DNA of 64,000 nt, taken from Hericium rajendrae (taxonomy: Eukaryota; Basidiomycota; Agaricomycetes; Russulales; Hericiaceae). Shown here in pieces: positions 60,443 to 64,000 of the stretch. A program made the position numbers and the translations under genes. Every line of letters begins with the position of its first letter. Position 1 is the stretch's first letter. The DNA is taken from assembly GCA_033439255.1 (NCBI GenBank), contig CM065886.1, positions 310,001-374,000 on the forward strand, read 5' to 3'. The notes beneath the pieces are model-generated. The model did no database searches, was not told the DNA's origin, and was given only the letters and a program-made list of their open reading frames with translations.

Positions 60443-62463
60443 ATGGCGTCCTCAAGAAATCTTGCTCGCGGCGGGCCCGCCAAGGTATGTCAATCAACCT
60501 TTTGTCCCCTGCTTCTCTTTAACACCTAACGCTTGTTCAACGCCGTTCTAGAACTACTTTGGCATCCCCAGGAGCCTGACGCTCCGGCTTTTTGACTCAA
60601 ATTCCTCCCAGTCTAACCCCCAGCCTGTTAAATCCGACGCTAGCTACAATGCCACCTCGGACCCGCGCCAAAGAACTGCTGGGCGCTCAAACAGCAGCTC
60701 TCAACCAGCTGTGCCTCCTGACTCCTCGTTCTTCGTCCACTCAGACCGTCAGCGTCTACGAAATTCTGTCTTCGACCGTCCATTTAAGCGTAAAGCTTCA
60801 GGAAACTCACGCGGTTACGGTATCTACCCCTCGGGTTCCAAGAACACGTTCATCTACGAGTCTTCCATATCCTCAAAATCGGACATCCAGTCGCTTTCCG
60901 AACATCCAAAACCGGAAGGCGACGCTGACTCTATCCTGTCGTACGGGGGCGACGTTTCGTCGATTCGTGCTCGCTGCAGTGCTGAGACTCTGCACAGTAC
61001 CGCCCCGGAAAGCGTCGTTGATTCTTCACCAAACGACTCGCCGACGCATTCTCCCCGGCGGATAGTGCCGGTCAACCTCCCTGCTCTGATAGAGGCGCAG
61101 AACAGCATCACTGCTGGCATCATCGCGTTGTCATTGCCTCAGGAAGGTATGTGAATCATCTGATAGGCATCATTCGCATCGCCAGCACAAAGAACTGATT
61201 CTTGCTGATAATTAGGGTCTATCTCAGACTCAGACTCAGACAGCACCATCAATGGTGATTCTTATAGTGGCCCGGAGCCTCATAATCCGGATCTGCGAGT
61301 GTATCCGACGACACCCTCCGTATCAAGGCGGCCCCTCCCCGAGCCGCGTCCCTTGCCCATGGTTCCCTACGCTCCTCGTCCCGCGGCAAATGTGCCTCTA
61401 CCACCCCCACGCCGACCTGAGCCACCAGTCCTGCCCCAGACGCAGCCGCGTCTGCGCCGGGACAGCGTCGACCGCGCAGGATCGACGCAGAACCAGCCGA
61501 CGCAGGTCCAGATGCAAGGCACAACACACCCCGCCCACGCCGTATCCACGCCGGGTCCTGCACGCACGCCCACTGATATCAATAGCTCGCACGCCTTCCC
61601 GCCCGGCCTTTCATCTGATCCGCCCATAAGCCCCGCCCGCGAGACGCACCCCGAGTCCCGCAGTGCAACAGTCCCGCCCCAGCCGCGGCGTGAGCGCCGT
61701 GACTCGTTCTCCGTTCCGCCACGGCGGCCCTCGGATGCCTCCGCACATCCACCGCGTGGCGTCAGCGCACCGCCTGTGTCTAATCGGCCGTCCGAGGGAC
61801 CTATGACACCCGGGCCCTCGCGCGTGGCCTTCCAGGACTCGCGCGCCGTGCCGCAGGCTTCGTCGTCATCATCATCTAACAGACAGTACCAACAGGCTCG
61901 CGGCTCGGCGCCGCCGCCCACGCCGTCTATGCGGCAGCGACAGTCTTCGTTCTCTCAGTCTGGCCCGAACGTGGGTGCGCCGCCACCGACGCCGTCCATG
62001 CGGCAGCGGCAGCCTTCATTCTCTCAATCTGGCCCGACCGTGGGCGTGCCGATGATCCGCACGCAGTCGTCGAAGGGCGGGAGCGGGAGCGGGCGTTGTG
62101 TCCGGTGGAACGAGAACCTGATCTGTCCGTCGCCGATCCCTCCGCACGAGCGACCGAAGGGCTGGTTTAACCGCCGCGGGTGCGTCCTTACTCTGCCCGT
62201 CGATTGAGCTCGTGCGCGCTGACTATGTTTCTCCTTTATGCAGGGACCAGCTGTGGACTAACGACGGTAATTTCAAGCCGCCGAATCCGGGCGAGGAGTA
62301 TCCGCGTGAGCTGCAGCACTACCCCGACTGCGGCGCGGGGTGGATGAACGAGGAGGGTGTGCGTATCGACATGCAGCACCGTCTCGTGCCCAAGGCGCCG
62401 CTCCGCTCCGCGCTCAAGCGGGCGAAGCCCTCCGCGGCGGGCCATAGCGCCGCTGCATATTGA
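60443..62463 (+). CDS. Conserved basidiomycete protein, low complexity, unknown function
   Basis: A 606-residue protein in four exons: 60443-60484, 60552-61146, 61216-62179 and 62244-62463. The N-terminus (ARGGPAK-NYFGIPRSLT) and C-terminus (VRWNENLICPSPIP, KGWFNRRGDQLWTN, WMNEEGVRIDMQHRLVPK, PLRSALK) look conserved and folded, while the middle is a long Pro/Ser/Arg-rich, probably disordered stretch. A 69-nt tandem repeat (61908-61976, 61977-62045) encodes two copies of APPPTPSMRQRQ-SFSQSGP. I do not recognise a catalytic domain. Disordered Pro-rich segments with RxxS sites suggest a phosphorylated scaffold, but that is inference. Confidence 0.8.
61908..62045 (+). repeat. 69-nt tandem repeat, two copies, in coding sequence
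   Basis: Two adjacent 69-nt units with a few differences, both in frame, each encoding 23 residues. Confidence 0.9.
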
Positions 62464-62706
62464 CTTTTATCTATGTTTTATTTCGCTCTGATCGGGGTGG
62501 TCATATATGCCTATGGGATGCTGGGACTCTGTGTTATGTGTTATGTCTTTCTTTCTTTGTTGTCTTGAACACGCCGTTGTTGGTGCCGTTGTCGTTGTCG
62601 TGCGCATATATCGGGAGTTGATCTCCATCATCATACTTATACCCAACCTCGCAATTGATTTATGCTAAGTCTTACACTGTAGTCATATCAGTAACTATCA
62701 ATACAT

Positions 62707-64000
62707 TCACTTCAGCCCATGAAGATATATGAGTTTACCACCAAGTACATCACCGCCATCGTCGTCGTCGTCGTCAGACGAAATGTCGATTACATCGTTG
62801 TCTGGCGGTACAGTCAAGCTCGTTCTGCTGTTCGAAGAGCCCGCGCGAGCACTGAAGGCCCCAGCAGCACTGTCGCTGCTCTCGGCCCTAAAGCGGAACA
62901 TCCAGGTCCCCTCCTTCGGCGCTGGACCCACATCGGCCTTGGCCCGCTTGTTCGTGAGCCTCGCTGGCGGGTCAGCAAACAGCTCGTTATCCTCGTCTGC
63001 GACAGGGAAGTCGCTTGACTTGCGCTTGCGCCCGCTCTGTCCGACTCTGGTCTCTGCCTCGAATGCCAAGCGCGCCGCTTCCCGCCTCTTTGCGACGTCC
63101 GCCTCGCTCTCCGGTTCCGGCTCCACGTCGCTCTCATCCTCGTAGATCTCGATCTCGGTGTCCACCTCTTGCTCTTCCTCCTCAGGCTCGGGCTCCGCGA
63201 CCTCTTTCCCCTTCTTCGACCGCGGCTTCTGCTTCTGCTTCGCCATCTCCTTCTCCATCTCCTTCTCCGTCTTTAAGAACGTGCAGAGCACACGCTCGCC
63301 CCGGCCCGCCTGCACCTCGTCCAGCGAGAGACGCGCGAGCGCGTCGCCTTTCGCGCACGTCTTGAGGTACGGGAGCGTTGTCTTCCGGTTCCGCGCCTTG
63401 GTCCGCACGTAATCCTCTGCGAGATACCCGCTCACCAGCAGATGCATCACGAGGCGCTTCACGTTCTGCAAGCAACACATCAGTCAGAGAGTCACACGCC
63501 GAGACGCCGCGGCCGCAGACTCACGTCCTTGTTCACAGTCGCCTTGCCCCCGGCCAGCGCAAGCACGCGCCCCCTGACCTTGCCGCCGCGGACCACAATG
63601 CCAAGCTGGTCCGCCGTGGCCTGTGCCCCGAGCTTTGCCATTTCCTGCATGACGCGCATCATGCGCCATGCGTCCGCCGTCACATCGCACGTCTCGAGCG
63701 TATCGCGCGGGCGCGTGCAGTTGTCGCATTTCCCACAGCGCGTGCCGGCGTCGTCCGACCACGCATTCGATGGCGAGGAGAAGTACCTGTCAGGTCGTTC
63801 TGTCAGGAGGCTGCAACGCGAGCTGGTGAGTTCCTGTACCTAGCGAAGTGCATCTGGCGGCACTCCTTCAGTTCCTGCGAGAAGCGGAGCATCTCGTGGA
63901 CTATAAGGGCCGTCACCGTCCCGCAAAAAAAATAGGGTTCATTATGGAAAGAGGACGTACGCTTCTTCGTGGCCTCGAGCTCCTTGACCATCTCTGTGAA
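62707..64000 (-). CDS. RecQ-family DNA helicase, C-terminal part (cut by window edge)
   Basis: C-terminal end of a RecQ helicase; the ATPase domains lie beyond 64000. Visible exons end with 63786-63525 and 63465-62707, preceded by one ending at 63840. The zinc-binding subdomain shows ECRQMHFARYFSSP followed by CGKCDNC. The winged-helix RQC region follows (GIVVRGGKVRGRVLALAGG, KRLVMHLLVSGYLAEDY), ending about residue 60 of the last exon. A long charged tail has acidic Asp/Glu runs and basic KRKSS- and RAK-like patches suited to nuclear localisation. No HRDC domain is seen, so it is not a Bloom/Sgs1 type with a full C-terminus. The stop is at 62707. Confidence 0.88.

Overview
The window comes from a filamentous basidiomycete, most likely an Agaricomycete. 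Genes are split by many short introns (about 49-60 bp), both strands are used densely, and the families are typical of mushroom-forming fungi: multicopy cytochrome P450s, a seven-TM orphan membrane family, kinase-like tandem arrays and an F-box protein with the usual Agaricomycete N-terminus. No tRNA, rRNA, CRISPR array or intact transposon was seen. Exon coordinates were worked out by hand from splice signals, reading phase and comparison between paralogues inside the window.

The window has two parts. Bases 1 to about 46,400 are accessory and strongly duplicated. This part opens with six P450 genes of two types. Type A has 4 or 3 exons (A1 1553-3257, A2 12427-14121, A3 17661-19191). Type B has 14 exons (B1 7033-9332, B2 20138-22452, B3 23498-25782). 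Between them lie a short-chain dehydrogenase (11255-9851, minus) and a zinc-free medium-chain reductase (15078-16471). Five full or broken copies of the seven-TM family flank the P450s and recur at about 46 kb. B3 carries an in-frame stop and a lost splice acceptor. A second copy of the short-chain dehydrogenase next to B2 survives only as a decayed 3' end. The P450s, two reductases and a polytopic membrane protein at 35733-36811, which may be a membrane terpene cyclase, could form a small-molecule oxidation pathway, but no classical core synthase is present.

From 30.2 to 36.8 kb lie an EZH2/KMT6-type SET-domain methyltransferase, an F-box protein and that membrane protein. From 38.2 to 45.1 kb lie three intact kinase-like paralogues and one decayed copy in a head-to-tail array.

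Bases 46,700-64,000 are a compact conserved block: NF-YB/Hap3, SEC31, the GPN-loop GTPase GPN2 and CFT1/CPSF160, all on the minus strand with gaps of about 230-260 bp. A conserved fungal protein of unknown role (plus) and the C-terminal part of a RecQ helicase (minus, cut by the window edge) follow. The step at about 46.5 kb from duplicated, pseudogene-rich DNA to single-copy housekeeping genes is the clearest large-scale feature.
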